Below, piece by piece: positions 52,064-61,574 of a DNA stretch of 64,000 bases. How positions within the stretch are numbered: position 1 is the stretch's first letter; every line of letters starts with the position of its first letter. This stretch comes from an uncultured Thiohalocapsa sp. GTDB taxonomy: Bacteria; Pseudomonadota; Gammaproteobacteria; Chromatiales; Chromatiaceae. The stretch covers positions 62,001 to 126,000 of the forward strand of contig NZ_CAJXYK010000001.1 of NCBI RefSeq assembly GCF_913063425.1. Reading direction: 5' to 3'. Below the pieces are notes generated by a model, which was given only the letters and a program-made list of their open reading frames with translations, did not search any database and had not been told where the DNA came from. Position numbers and translations under genes: made by a program.

Positions 52064-54898
52064 ATGTCAACCAGAGCACTAGCGCTCGCTGTATCGGCGA
52101 CGCTATCGGCGGCGATGGTTGCATCGGCATTCGCCGATGACAGCCAGATTCTGCGTCGCCAAATCTCCAGCCCCCCGGGCATCACCGAGGATCCGGAGCC
52201 GGAAGGCGAGCACGCCTTCGTCAAGCTGATGGGCTTCCTCGTGCCCACCCAGCGCGCCAACGGCACGGTAGAGCCCGTCGAGTACTACAACATCGAAGAT
52301 GTGCTGGTGAAGACGGAGGTCAGCGCCAAGCCGCTGATCAGCGTCTATGTCTTCGGCCCGGTCATCGGCTTCGATGACTTCTCGCAATCCGGCTTCCCAG
52401 GCCATGGCAAGCGCGAGGCCTACGGCGCCGTGAGCCTGGACGACGGCGAGACCTGGCAGGTGACCAACCTGTCCAATTCGGCTGACCAGAGCTCCTTCAC
52501 GCTGACCACGGACTTCCTGGTTCCGGACCCGGCGGACCCGGACTGCCACCATGCGCCGGCGGAAGGGACTGCGGCCACCAGCCCAGTGACGGCGCTGCTC
52601 GCCAGTCGTGATGACGATGACGATGATGACGACGACGACGACGATGCCGACGACGCGGGCCTCGTGATCGAAGAGGCCAAGTGGGAGCCTGAAGACGACG
52701 GCACCGGTGAGCTCGAGGTCGAGGGCGAGACCGGCCGTCGTGGCCGTGTCGAGGTGACCATCATCAACGCTGCCACCGGCGCAGAGGTCTGCACCACCCG
52801 CAGCGATCGCGATGGTGAGTTCGAGTGCGAGGTCGAGCTGGCTGACGACGCGGTTCCGTGCACCGTTGCAGCCGTCGTCGGCGACGACGAGAGCGAGGCC
52901 GTGCCGGTCGAAGACGCACCGGAGAACTGCGACGACGGCACCGGCGGTGACGGCGAGTGCACGCTGCTGGCGGAGTACCCTGGTGATGTGATCAACATCT
53001 TCCACGGCGTGGCGGGCAACCGCGTGCTGGTGGCCTGGCAGAGCAGGTTCTGCTCCTCCGGCTTCCCGGGCTACACCGGTGGTGCCAGCAGCGATGCGGA
53101 CAGCATTGCGGGCTATCTCGGCATCGACCGTACCACGGACATGTACCTGGAAGACCTGTTCGGTGTGGCGGGCTCGCAGGCGTCCGTGGACTACCGCGAG
53201 CAGGCGGAGCCGACCAATCCGAGCGAGTACGACGGCGTCGGTGAAGTGCCCTACAACTGCCTGTGGGCGGCGCGCGGCATCCTGCGGCCGAACCCCGAGG
53301 GCAGCGAGACTGAGAATGCCACCGAGATGGTGTGGTTCCAGGCCGAGCGTCTGACCTCCGGTCGGCGTGACGTGAACCGTGTCGAGGTGTCCTGTGTCGC
53401 CGGCGGCGGCTGCGGCATCACCTGGCAGGAAGACCCCGAAGGCCTGCGTCCCGGTGAGGGCGAGGGTGCGGGCACCGGCTGGGCCGGCGCCACCACCAAC
53501 AACCAGACCGACATCTGGTACAGCTTCATCGACTGGGAGGACTTCGACATCGTCGACCCGACCACGAGCGGGCTGAGCGCGCCGGTGCCGCTGGCGGACA
53601 ACATCCTCACCACCGGTCGTCCGCAGCCCTACGTGCCCATGGCGGTGCCGATGCGGCTCACGAACAACGCGCGCTGCAGCTTCCCGTTGGGCCCGGACAG
53701 CCCCGCCTACTGCCTCGAGGATGTGGCCGGCGCGTACGGCATCAAGGACCAGTGCGTGGGTACGGTTGAGATCCCGCTGGGTCCGCAGGGCAACCTGCAG
53801 CCCATCTGCGTCGTGGACGCCAACGACAGCGGCGCACTGGATGCGGGTGACCTGCCGAACGTGGCCAACACCGCCGCGAGCCGGCCGCGCCTGAACCTGC
53901 GCCCGCGTGACAGCGACGGCGACGGCGTCACTGATGATGCCTGGGTCATCGTCATCCACGAAGAGGACAAGGGCCTCGGCCGCTTCGGCTTCCTCAACGA
54001 TGAGATGTGGGCCGGTGAAGACGTGCCGGCTTCGGGCTGCGAGGACCCCGATGCAGACCAGACGGACAACTGCGATCGCGCCGACATCGGCAAGAACCAG
54101 TTCTACATCAGCTTCGCGCAGGGCTCGCCTGCGACCTCGCAGGTGGAATCCGGCGGATCGTTGCAACCCGCTGCGGACTTCAACTTCGCGCTGGTCAACA
54201 ACCTGGTCGACCAACAGGCCCAGTACAACGCGCCTGAGGTGAACTGGCGGACCGGTACGCTGTACCCGCCGATGAGCACCGAGCAGATGTGGGACTTCGG
54301 TGACCTCAACTTCGGGATCATCAATACGGAGATCGCGCGTCGGGCGAGCCTGATGTCGCAGCCGCTGAGCACTGCGCTCCAGACCAGCAAGGATGAGGCG
54401 CTGATGGCGATGCCGCTGTTCAAGGAGGGCATCATCAACCAGGGTGGCCCGGCTGACATCATGGCGCGTCGTGTCTCCATCCCAGCGAATGGTGGCACCC
54501 CGCCTGAAGAGTGCCCGATCGATGACAACGTGGATGCAGACCAGCCCGTGGTCGAGCGCGCCACGCTGCGTGTGATCTCCACCGGCGGCTGGCGGCTGCA
54601 GGTGACGGTCAGCGGCTTCGACGGCATCCAGTGGGATCCGGAGACCCGCACGGGGACCCGCCTGCAACTGCGCAACGCGGTGACCACGGACCTCTACGGC
54701 TTCCCGCGGGATGTGGACGAGAGTGGTACGTCTGTGACGTACAACATCAACGCCGATACCTGGCAAGAAATCCCTTGTGCCATCCAGGTGGCCGATTGGG
54801 ACGTGCCGGCGGCGGCGTTCGGGCCCTGGACGGAGGTGGATACCTCGGTCCTGCCTGACCTGCAATGCACCGGCCCCATCCCGCCTGCGTGCGAGTAA
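52064..54898 (+). CDS. Large secreted Asp-box protein, copy 2 (944 aa)
   Basis: An exact duplicate of the protein encoded at 47007-49841: same signal peptide, Asp box, Asp run, Ig-like domain and C-terminal shared module, and the same TTAGGAGGAG before the ATG. Because the leaders upstream of the two copies differ at many positions, the copies could be expressed under different conditions even though their products are identical. No sign of decay is seen in either copy. Confidence 0.85.
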   Translation: MSTRALALAVSATLSAAMVASAFADDSQILRRQISSPPGITEDPEPEGEHAFVKLMGFLVPTQRANGTVEPVEYYNIEDVLVKTEVSAKPLISVYVFGPVIGFDDFSQSGFPGHGKREAYGAVSLDDGETWQVTNLSNSADQSSFTLTTDFLVPDPADPDCHHAPAEGTAATSPVTALLASRDDDDDDDDDDDDADDAGLVIEEAKWEPEDDGTGELEVEGETGRRGRVEVTIINAATGAEVCTTRSDRDGEFECEVELADDAVPCTVAAVVGDDESEAVPVEDAPENCDDGTGGDGECTLLAEYPGDVINIFHGVAGNRVLVAWQSRFCSSGFPGYTGGASSDADSIAGYLGIDRTTDMYLEDLFGVAGSQASVDYREQAEPTNPSEYDGVGEVPYNCLWAARGILRPNPEGSETENATEMVWFQAERLTSGRRDVNRVEVSCVAGGGCGITWQEDPEGLRPGEGEGAGTGWAGATTNNQTDIWYSFIDWEDFDIVDPTTSGLSAPVPLADNILTTGRPQPYVPMAVPMRLTNNARCSFPLGPDSPAYCLEDVAGAYGIKDQCVGTVEIPLGPQGNLQPICVVDANDSGALDAGDLPNVANTAASRPRLNLRPRDSDGDGVTDDAWVIVIHEEDKGLGRFGFLNDEMWAGEDVPASGCEDPDADQTDNCDRADIGKNQFYISFAQGSPATSQVESGGSLQPAADFNFALVNNLVDQQAQYNAPEVNWRTGTLYPPMSTEQMWDFGDLNFGIINTEIARRASLMSQPLSTALQTSKDEALMAMPLFKEGIINQGGPADIMARRVSIPANGGTPPEECPIDDNVDADQPVVERATLRVISTGGWRLQVTVSGFDGIQWDPETRTGTRLQLRNAVTTDLYGFPRDVDESGTSVTYNINADTWQEIPCAIQVADWDVPAAAFGPWTEVDTSVLPDLQCTGPIPPACE
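54521..54898 (+). other. Shared module at the C-terminus of 944-aa protein, copy 2
   Basis: This is identical to 49464-49841 and similar to the MCO1 module at 41761-42131. Confidence 0.9.
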
Positions 54899-54910
54899 GG
54901 AGGTAAACCC

Positions 54911-56371
54911 ATGAAGACGACATCACTACGTGCGTATGCCGCCGTGGGCCTGCTCGCTGCTGCGCCGGCGGCGCTGGCGATCACGGGCTCCATCGGCGAG
55001 AGCAACTGGACCGGCAGTGAAGCCACCAGCAACCCGTACGACGTCTCGAACATGAAGTGCGAGTGGTACGACGGCGAGGGGGGTGTGTTCGAAGGCGAAG
55101 TGCTGTATGCCGACGGCACCAACCCCTACTACCCGAAGGGACTGTGCACGGCGCCGACCATCAACCTGTCGGCGCGCACGCCTTACACCTGTGAGGCGTC
55201 GGGCGGCAGCGATGGGCTGTGCCCGGGTGCGGCGGACATGACCTGTGTGGATGACGAGGCGTTCGGTCAGCTCTGCTCGTCCTTGACGGACCCGGAGGAC
55301 AACCAGCTGCTGGACAAGCTGCTGACCTGGTACGAGTGCCCCGGGTGGACGGGCGTAATCGAGAACGGCGTGCTGGCCCCCAGCGACATCCCGGGCGGGT
55401 GCTACATTGAGCCCGACAGCGCGTTGCTGGGTCCGAATCTGGACGACCGGTCCTGGTACATGCCCATCGACATCTCCAAGGCCCACCGCGGCTTCCTGGA
55501 CGGGGACTTCGTGTTCCTGCTGTACGCCTGGTCGCCGAACTTCAAGCTCAACGCGGTCGGTCGCGACCGTTACGAGCTCTACACGCGGCGCTCCTTCGAC
55601 GGCGGCATCACCTGGACCACGACGCCGGACAGCTTCGTGGCCAGCAACGAGGTGAGCTACAGCGGCAGCGGCACCACCACCTGCGAGACCTGGCGTGACG
55701 GAGCGGACTCCACCACGGACTCCCATGTCTGCACCGCCTACGGCGCAGGTGATGCGGAGCAGTCGCGCAATGTGACCCAGCACAAGTCCATGCGCATCAC
55801 GACGCTCGATCCGCGCTACTCGCCGACCACGGGCAGCGTGGGTGAGCCGCCGCTGGACTACGACGGCTGGACGGTGTTCGAGCCCATCGACCCGACCGAC
55901 CTCCGTGACCCGTCGCGCAACTTCGTGGTCTTCGAGACCGGCGACAACACCACGGTGGCGGTCGGCGAGGCGGAGCCGCTGAACCTCGACTACGGCCGGG
56001 GTGAGGTGTTCGGTGATCACTACACGGTGTGGAGTGAGATTGATACCGGCGTCAGCGACCCCGTCGCCGACTGCTATCCGAGCAACACCTACGGTGACAC
56101 CGCTGTTGCCTTTGCCGAAGGGACCGGCTTCTGCAACGAGTTCGACTCGTTGGAGGGCTTCCCGCTTGCCCTGTCGGAGGAGGCGAGCGTGACGGCGAGC
56201 GCCTATGGCGACTTCCTCTACGGCGTGTGGGGGCAGTTCAACGTGGACGATACCGGCGAGCTCGTCGACGCCGACGTGCTGTTCCGCCGGGTGTGGTGGC
56301 TGGATGAGTACATCGCACCCGACGCGTACGACAACGTCGGCGGCTCGGAGGGGCAGGATCCGACGCCGTAG
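54911..56371 (+). CDS. Secreted Asp-box protein, copy 2 (486 aa)
   Basis: The duplicate of the 484-residue protein at 49854-51308, identical until the last residues: copy 1 ends SEGQNP and copy 2 ends SEGQDPTP. Signal peptide, Cys pattern and Asp box are as described for copy 1. The gene is 12 bp downstream of the second 944-residue gene and ends before the same hairpin at 56414. The heme/cadherin gene follows about 140 bp further on. Confidence 0.85.
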   Translation: MKTTSLRAYAAVGLLAAAPAALAITGSIGESNWTGSEATSNPYDVSNMKCEWYDGEGGVFEGEVLYADGTNPYYPKGLCTAPTINLSARTPYTCEASGGSDGLCPGAADMTCVDDEAFGQLCSSLTDPEDNQLLDKLLTWYECPGWTGVIENGVLAPSDIPGGCYIEPDSALLGPNLDDRSWYMPIDISKAHRGFLDGDFVFLLYAWSPNFKLNAVGRDRYELYTRRSFDGGITWTTTPDSFVASNEVSYSGSGTTTCETWRDGADSTTDSHVCTAYGAGDAEQSRNVTQHKSMRITTLDPRYSPTTGSVGEPPLDYDGWTVFEPIDPTDLRDPSRNFVVFETGDNTTVAVGEAEPLNLDYGRGEVFGDHYTVWSEIDTGVSDPVADCYPSNTYGDTAVAFAEGTGFCNEFDSLEGFPLALSEEASVTASAYGDFLYGVWGQFNVDDTGELVDADVLFRRVWWLDEYIAPDAYDNVGGSEGQDPTP

Positions 56372-56413
56372 GACCCGCTGAAGGAAGGCGCAGGGAGGCG
56401 CCATCAATGGAGC

Positions 56414-56452
56414 GTCGGGTCGCCGCCCTGCGGCGGCCCGACGACTTCTCTT
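56414..56452 (+). terminator. Hairpin terminator after Asp-box pair, copy 2
   Basis: The same stem as at 51354-51382 (56414-56442), followed by GACTTCTCTT. Confidence 0.65.
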
Positions 56453-56513
56453 AAGGGGCCTATTCAGGCCTCATCGGTTTGTCTTCGCACCAATAAATAC
56501 AGAGAGGAGTGCG

Positions 56514-59423
56514 ATGAAACTGCATCCACAGACACGCAGAAGCCCGGTTGCCGGACTTCTCACCAAGCTGATCGGGGTCCCATTGCTGCTCTCGGCGTCC
56601 CCAGCCTTTCCCTTTTCCGCTTACCTGTTCGAGTTCGAGTTCGTCTATCCAAACTCGGACTCGGCCATCAACGCCAATTGCGCGCTCTGCCACAACGCCT
56701 ACTCGTCGGGCACCGGCTTTAACCCCTACGGCGACGCATTTCGCAACGCTAGCGGCGCCACGCTCGAGGCCCGCTACCGGGCCATCGAAGCTCTGGACTC
56801 CGACGGCGACCCCGGCGGCTTCACCAATGTCGAGGAGCTCAACGCCAGCACCCAGCCCGGCTGGACGGTGGGCGATACGGTTCCGACCGGCGTCACCGGT
56901 GACCTCGATCCGGTCGGCGACAACACCCCGCCCGATGTCACGAATCCGGGCGATCAGCTGGCCCTGGAGGACGATTTCGTCAGCCTGCAGATCGTCGCCG
57001 ATGACCTCGACGGCGATACGCTGACCTACAGCGCCATCGGTCTGCCGCCTGGGCTCGGCATCAGCCCGGCGACCGGCCTGATCAGCGGCACCATTCCGTT
57101 CACGGCGGTTCAGCATCCGAGCCTGTCGGTGAACTACAGCGTTGAAGTCACCGTGGACGACGGCATCGATGCGGTCACCGTGCTCTTCGTCTGGACGGTG
57201 GACGACGTGAACCGTGCGCCCATCGCGAACGATGACGGTGCGGCCTCCGACGGCACGCCGGTGGTGATCGACGTGCTCGCCAACGACACCGACGCCGACG
57301 GCGATGCGCTGACCGTCACGAATGTGACCAACCCGGCGGACGGCACGGCCGGGATCAACGCCGACGACAGCGTCACCTATACGCCGAGCTGCACGCCCGA
57401 CGCGACCTTCACGGACGCGTTCGACTACACCATTGTCGATGGGTTCGGCGGCTCCGCGTCGGCCACGGTGACCGTGAACGTCACCTGCCCGGGAGAGGTG
57501 AACGAGTCCCCGGTGGTCACCACCCCCGCGGATCAGCAGAGCACCGAGACCGACGGCGTCGCGCTGCAGATCGACGCGACGGACCCCGAGGGCGACCCGC
57601 TGACCTACACGGCCATCGGCCTGCCCGCGGATCTGACCATCGATGCGGACACCGGCGCCATCACCGGCACCGTCTCCTTCGATGCCGTCCAGCATCCGGC
57701 TGTTCAGCAGGTCTACCCGGTGACGGTCGAGGTCTCGGACGGCGTGAACCTGCCGGTGGCGGTCAGCTTCGACTGGACCATCGATGACCAGAACCGCAAT
57801 CCGGTGGCGGTCGACGACAGCGCCACCACGGTGCACGACAACCCGGTCATCATCGCTGTGCTCGACAACGACAGCGATGCCGATGGCGATACGCTGAGCA
57901 TCCCCAACAACGGGCTCACCAATCCGCAAAACGGCAGCGTGACCACCGACGGCACTGTGGTGACCTATACGCCGGATGCGTTGTTCGTCGGCAGCGACAG
58001 CTTCGACTACGACGTCGAGGACGGCTTCGGTGGCACCGCGACGGCCACGGTGACGGTCACGGTGACCAACGAGGCGCCGGTGGCGGTGGATGATGTGTAC
58101 TTCACGGATCAGGATGTCGCGCTGATGATCCCTGCGCCGGGTGTGCTCGGGAACGACACGGATGCGGACGGCGATCAGTTGACGGCGGTGCTCGGCAGCG
58201 ATGTCAGCAACGGCTCGCTGACGCTGAGCGCTGACGGGTCCTTCAGCTACACGCCGGGCGCGGGCTTCATCGGCCAGGACAGCTTCACTTATGTTGCCAA
58301 TGACGGCATCGAGGACAGCGTGGCTGCGACGGTGACCATCAACGTCCAGGAGGTGACGGTCAACGACCCGCCGGTGGTGGACAACCCGGGTGATCAGGCC
58401 AGTGATGAGACGGACCTCGTGAGCCTGCAGATCGTCGCGTCCGACCCGGACGGTGATGCCCTCGCCTACTCGGCCACGGGTCTGCCGCCGAGCCTGACCA
58501 TCGATGCCAACACCGGTGAGATCCTGGGCGTGGTCTCCTTCGATGCCGTCACGCATCCTGACACCGAAGCGGTGTACGCCGTGACGGTGACGGTTGACGA
58601 CGGCGAATTCACCGACTCGGCGGCCTTCAGCTGGACGGTCACCGACGTGAACCGGAACCCCGTCGCGGCGGACGATTCGGCCACCACGGACATCGACACC
58701 CCGGTGACCATCGATGTGCTGGCCAACGACAGCGACGAGGACGGTGATGCGCTGACGGTCGTGAGCCTCGGCGCGGCGCTGAACGGTACCGCGCAGGTCA
58801 ATGCCGACGGCACTGTCACCTACATGCCGAACACCGGCTTCACCGGTGAGGACAACTTCACCTACACGGTCGAGGACGGCTTCGGCGGCAGTGCCGAGGC
58901 TACCGTCACCATCATGGTGAACGACCAGACGGCGGAGGCGGACGTCTTCCTGACCCGCATCAACGTGCCGCGGCAGCTCCAGCTGCGCGACGACGACGAG
59001 GCGGAGTTCAGGGTGCGCGTCCTCGGTGACGGCGACACCCTGGAGCAGGAGGCGACGGTGACCCTCACCGCCACCCTGGACGGCGACGCGTGGGATGACG
59101 AGGCGCTGGAGGTGGAGATCGAGCCCGAGCGTGTGACGGAAACCGTGGTGCCCGGCGGCCGGGACACGCGCTTCGACTTCGAGGCCGAGGTGGAGTGCGA
59201 GGAGCGGGGCAGCTACGAGATCACCTGGACGGCGATCATCGACGCGGCCGAGAACGCGGACCCGACCAACGACACCGTCGAGGCCGTGACCCGCGTGCAG
59301 TGCCGCGACAAGGACAAGGGCGGTCATGGCAAGGACGGTCATGGCAAGGGCAGGGACGATGACCACGACCGCGGTCACCGCGGCAGGGACGACGACGACG
59401 AGGACGACAGGGACGACGATTGA
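56514..59423 (+). CDS. Secreted heme-c / cadherin-like repeat protein with Asp-rich tail
   Basis: A 969-residue exported protein. After the signal (about residues 12-36) comes a c-type heme site CALCH (residues 56-60) with GTGFNPYGDAFRN, typical of short heme-bearing headers. Then alternate putative Ig/He_PIG-type domains (GDQLALEDDFVSLQIVADDLD, LPPGLGISPATGLISGT; seen three times) and cadherin-like/VCBS-type repeats (ANDDGAASDGTPVVIDVLAN, AVDDSATTVHDNPVII, and others), which bind Ca in related proteins. A further beta domain (about 815-930) leads to a tail rich in Lys, Gly, His and Asp (GGHGKDGHGKGRDDDHDRG, then Asp runs). GAGAGGAG precedes the ATG. It may place a redox centre on a long adhesive stalk. 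Confidence 0.88.
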   Translation: MKLHPQTRRSPVAGLLTKLIGVPLLLSASPAFPFSAYLFEFEFVYPNSDSAINANCALCHNAYSSGTGFNPYGDAFRNASGATLEARYRAIEALDSDGDPGGFTNVEELNASTQPGWTVGDTVPTGVTGDLDPVGDNTPPDVTNPGDQLALEDDFVSLQIVADDLDGDTLTYSAIGLPPGLGISPATGLISGTIPFTAVQHPSLSVNYSVEVTVDDGIDAVTVLFVWTVDDVNRAPIANDDGAASDGTPVVIDVLANDTDADGDALTVTNVTNPADGTAGINADDSVTYTPSCTPDATFTDAFDYTIVDGFGGSASATVTVNVTCPGEVNESPVVTTPADQQSTETDGVALQIDATDPEGDPLTYTAIGLPADLTIDADTGAITGTVSFDAVQHPAVQQVYPVTVEVSDGVNLPVAVSFDWTIDDQNRNPVAVDDSATTVHDNPVIIAVLDNDSDADGDTLSIPNNGLTNPQNGSVTTDGTVVTYTPDALFVGSDSFDYDVEDGFGGTATATVTVTVTNEAPVAVDDVYFTDQDVALMIPAPGVLGNDTDADGDQLTAVLGSDVSNGSLTLSADGSFSYTPGAGFIGQDSFTYVANDGIEDSVAATVTINVQEVTVNDPPVVDNPGDQASDETDLVSLQIVASDPDGDALAYSATGLPPSLTIDANTGEILGVVSFDAVTHPDTEAVYAVTVTVDDGEFTDSAAFSWTVTDVNRNPVAADDSATTDIDTPVTIDVLANDSDEDGDALTVVSLGAALNGTAQVNADGTVTYMPNTGFTGEDNFTYTVEDGFGGSAEATVTIMVNDQTAEADVFLTRINVPRQLQLRDDDEAEFRVRVLGDGDTLEQEATVTLTATLDGDAWDDEALEVEIEPERVTETVVPGGRDTRFDFEAEVECEERGSYEITWTAIIDAAENADPTNDTVEAVTRVQCRDKDKGGHGKDGHGKGRDDDHDRGHRGRDDDDEDDRDDD

Positions 59424-59973
59424 GTGGCGTCGGGGCCAGGGACGGCCGCCGGCGGCTCGGCCTCGGCAGGCCCGCCGGCATCACAAGCGCGGCCCGGGTC
59501 ATCCCGAGCCTTCACGCGGGTAGGCCGCCAGGACGGCCGGTGCGTGAGCAGCGCAAAGCCCAATCAAGCGATTTCCGGTGGGCGCCGGCGATGCCGGCGA
59601 CCAGCCAGAGGTGCGCCCCGTGCGCACCCACAGGGCCCCGTCGAGGGGCTTGAGCGAGCCGCGGGCGGACGCGCGCCCGGGCTCGCAGACGACGACAAGG
59701 ACGGCCGTGCTGCACGGCATCGATCCGAACCGAGAACCGTGGGACGACAGCAGGGTTGCGAGGGGCGTTTTTGCCCGCGCGATGCGAGCTCCGCCGCCGG
59801 CTGCCCTCAGCCGGCGGCGGTACCACCGCCCGGCAGGCCGGCGCGCCGGCGCCGCCGGGCTCGTTGCCCCCATGGGCCGGTCATGGGCTGAGCGGTCACC
59901 GCAGAGTGGCCCGGGAGCCCGCAGCCGGCCGGCGGGGGCTGGCATCACCGTCAAGGACCATTAGGAGTGCAAG
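59424..59973. other. Intergenic region with GC hairpin
   Basis: In this 550 bp I can support no gene; overlapping short frames lack Shine-Dalgarno sites and have shadow-like composition. A perfect 13-bp stem (59791-59803 with 59808-59820, loop CCCT) is followed by no T-run. AGGAG at 59963 serves the peroxidase gene. Confidence 0.5.
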
Positions 59974-61407
59974 ATGAAGTTCCACAAGCCCTTGTTGTCT
60001 GCGGCCGTCGGCGCCGCGCTGGCAACCGGCCTTGGCCTGCAGGGCGTCCAGGCATCCGATGACGATCTGGACCTCCTGCCCATCGAGAAGCTCGGCAAGA
60101 AGATCTTCTTCGACAAGCAGCTGTCCATCCGTCGCAACCAGTCCTGTGCCACCTGCCACGTGCCCGAGGTCGGCTGGACCGGCGATGACCCAACCATCAA
60201 CGAGGCAGGCGCCGTCTACGAGGGCTCCATCAAGGGTGAGTTCGGCAACCGCAAGCCGCCGAGCTCGGCGTATGCAACGCTGGCGCCCATCTTCTACGCC
60301 GATTTCGGCAATCGGCTGCTGGGTGACAATGACCCGGATCTGGCCGACGACCCGCTCTTCGTCGGCGGCAACTTCTGGGACGGCCGCGCCACCGGATGGG
60401 AGCTCGGCAACCCCGCCGCGGACCAGGCCCAGGGGCCCTTCCTGAACCCCGTCGAGCAGGCCCTGCCGGACGCCGCCTGCGTGGTCTATCGCGTCTGTAC
60501 AGGCAAGTACGGCAGCCTGTTTGACGAGGTCTGGGGTCCGCAGCGCTGCAACATCGACTGGCCCAACAACATCAACGGCGTCTGCGCCCAAACGGACGGC
60601 GAGGTGGCCCTGTCGCCGCAGGACCGCAACCGCGTGGACCAGGCCTATGATCGCGTGGCGCTGGCCGTGGCGGCCTTCGAGGACTCGCCGGAGAGCAACG
60701 CCTTCACGTCCAAGATCGATGCCCACCGCGCCGGCATGTACGAGTTCACCGAGCAGGAGGCGATGGGTCGGGACATCTTCCGCGGCAAGGGCCTGTGCTC
60801 GGAATGCCATGTGGGTACGCCCGGACCGGGTGCGGCGCCGCCGCTGTTCACGGACTTCACGTACGACAACCTCGGCGTGCCGCGCAACCCGCTGAACCCC
60901 TTCAGCATCGCCAACCCGGACTGGGCTGATCCGGGCCTGGCGGGCTTCCTGATGAACGTCGAAGGCTTCGCCGAGTACGCGGACGCGAACCTGGGCAAGC
61001 AGAAGGTGCCGACCCTGCGCAACGTGGGCCTCGGCTCCTGCGAGGCGGAGGCGTTTGCGGACGACGAGGATGATGAAGATCGCCGCAAGGGCAAGGGCAA
61101 GTGCATCACCAAGGCCTACATGCACAACGGCTACTTCAAGACCCTGTGGCAGGTGGTGAACTTCTACAACACCCGCGACGTGAAGCCGGTGTGCGAGGAG
61201 CTGGAGCCGCCGGTGCTGGATGCCACGGTGGATGTCGCCCTGGCCAACGACTGCTGGCCGCGGCCGGAAGTGGCCGCGAACGTCAACACCGACGAGCTCG
61301 GCAATCTGGGTCTCACGGACGAAGAGGAAGTCGCCCTCGTGGCCTTCATGCTCGCCATGAGTGACGGTTACCTCGAGGCCGACGACGACGACGATGATGA
61401 CGACTGA
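59974..61407 (+). CDS. Di-heme cytochrome c peroxidase / MauG-like protein with Asp tail
   Basis: A 477-residue exported protein (signal LLSAAVGAALATGLGLQGVQA) with two c-type heme sites, CATCH (58-62) and CSECH (275-279), in the CcpA/MauG arrangement: EKLGKKIFFDKQLSIRRNQS, GNFWDGRATGWELGNPA, NPVEQALPD, GRDIFRGKGLCSEC, KVPTLRNV, MHNGYFKTLWQVVNFYN. Family members reduce hydrogen peroxide or carry out long-range oxidations. The insertion CEAEAFADDEDDEDRRKGKGKC and a final run of eight Asp are not family features. AGGAG lies eight bases before the ATG. It is likely a periplasmic or surface redox partner of the multicopper oxidases. Confidence 0.9.
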   Translation: MKFHKPLLSAAVGAALATGLGLQGVQASDDDLDLLPIEKLGKKIFFDKQLSIRRNQSCATCHVPEVGWTGDDPTINEAGAVYEGSIKGEFGNRKPPSSAYATLAPIFYADFGNRLLGDNDPDLADDPLFVGGNFWDGRATGWELGNPAADQAQGPFLNPVEQALPDAACVVYRVCTGKYGSLFDEVWGPQRCNIDWPNNINGVCAQTDGEVALSPQDRNRVDQAYDRVALAVAAFEDSPESNAFTSKIDAHRAGMYEFTEQEAMGRDIFRGKGLCSECHVGTPGPGAAPPLFTDFTYDNLGVPRNPLNPFSIANPDWADPGLAGFLMNVEGFAEYADANLGKQKVPTLRNVGLGSCEAEAFADDEDDEDRRKGKGKCITKAYMHNGYFKTLWQVVNFYNTRDVKPVCEELEPPVLDATVDVALANDCWPRPEVAANVNTDELGNLGLTDEEEVALVAFMLAMSDGYLEADDDDDDDD

Positions 61408-61415
61408 CGACCCTT

Positions 61416-61483
61416 CGAGCCGGCGCGGGTCGCCGGCTCGACGGTCGTGATGCAGCGCCCGGCCCGTTTGGGTCGGGCGCTTT
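61416..61483 (+). terminator. Two hairpins after the peroxidase gene
   Basis: CGAGCCGGCG/CGCCGGCTCG (61416-61440) is followed by GCGCCCGGCCC/GGGTCGGGCGC and TTT (61455-61483). The second is a plausible terminator. Confidence 0.65.
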
Positions 61484-61574
61484 GACGCCGGCGATAACCG
61501 ATTTCACCACTGACAATGTGGGCCGCGTCATGCGGCCCCTGTGCATGGGGCCGATGCAGCCCCGGGAGATGATC

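Larger units (their letters stand above)
52051..56352. repeat. 4.3-kb tandem duplication, copy 2
   Basis: This is the second copy of 46994-51295. Proteins encoded in the copies are identical over 944 residues for the first gene and over about 480 residues for the second. Confidence 0.93.

Noticed and set aside
47046-54865. Two 920-codon minus-strand frames antisense to the 944-aa genes
   Set aside because: They mirror the Asp-box genes codon by codon, lack ribosome-binding sites and have Arg/Val/His-rich shadow composition typical of GC-rich antisense frames.
59424-59891. 155-codon frame between the heme/cadherin and peroxidase genes
   Set aside because: No ribosome-binding site, Pro/Arg/Ala-rich translation without pattern, and equally long frames in the other phases and strand.
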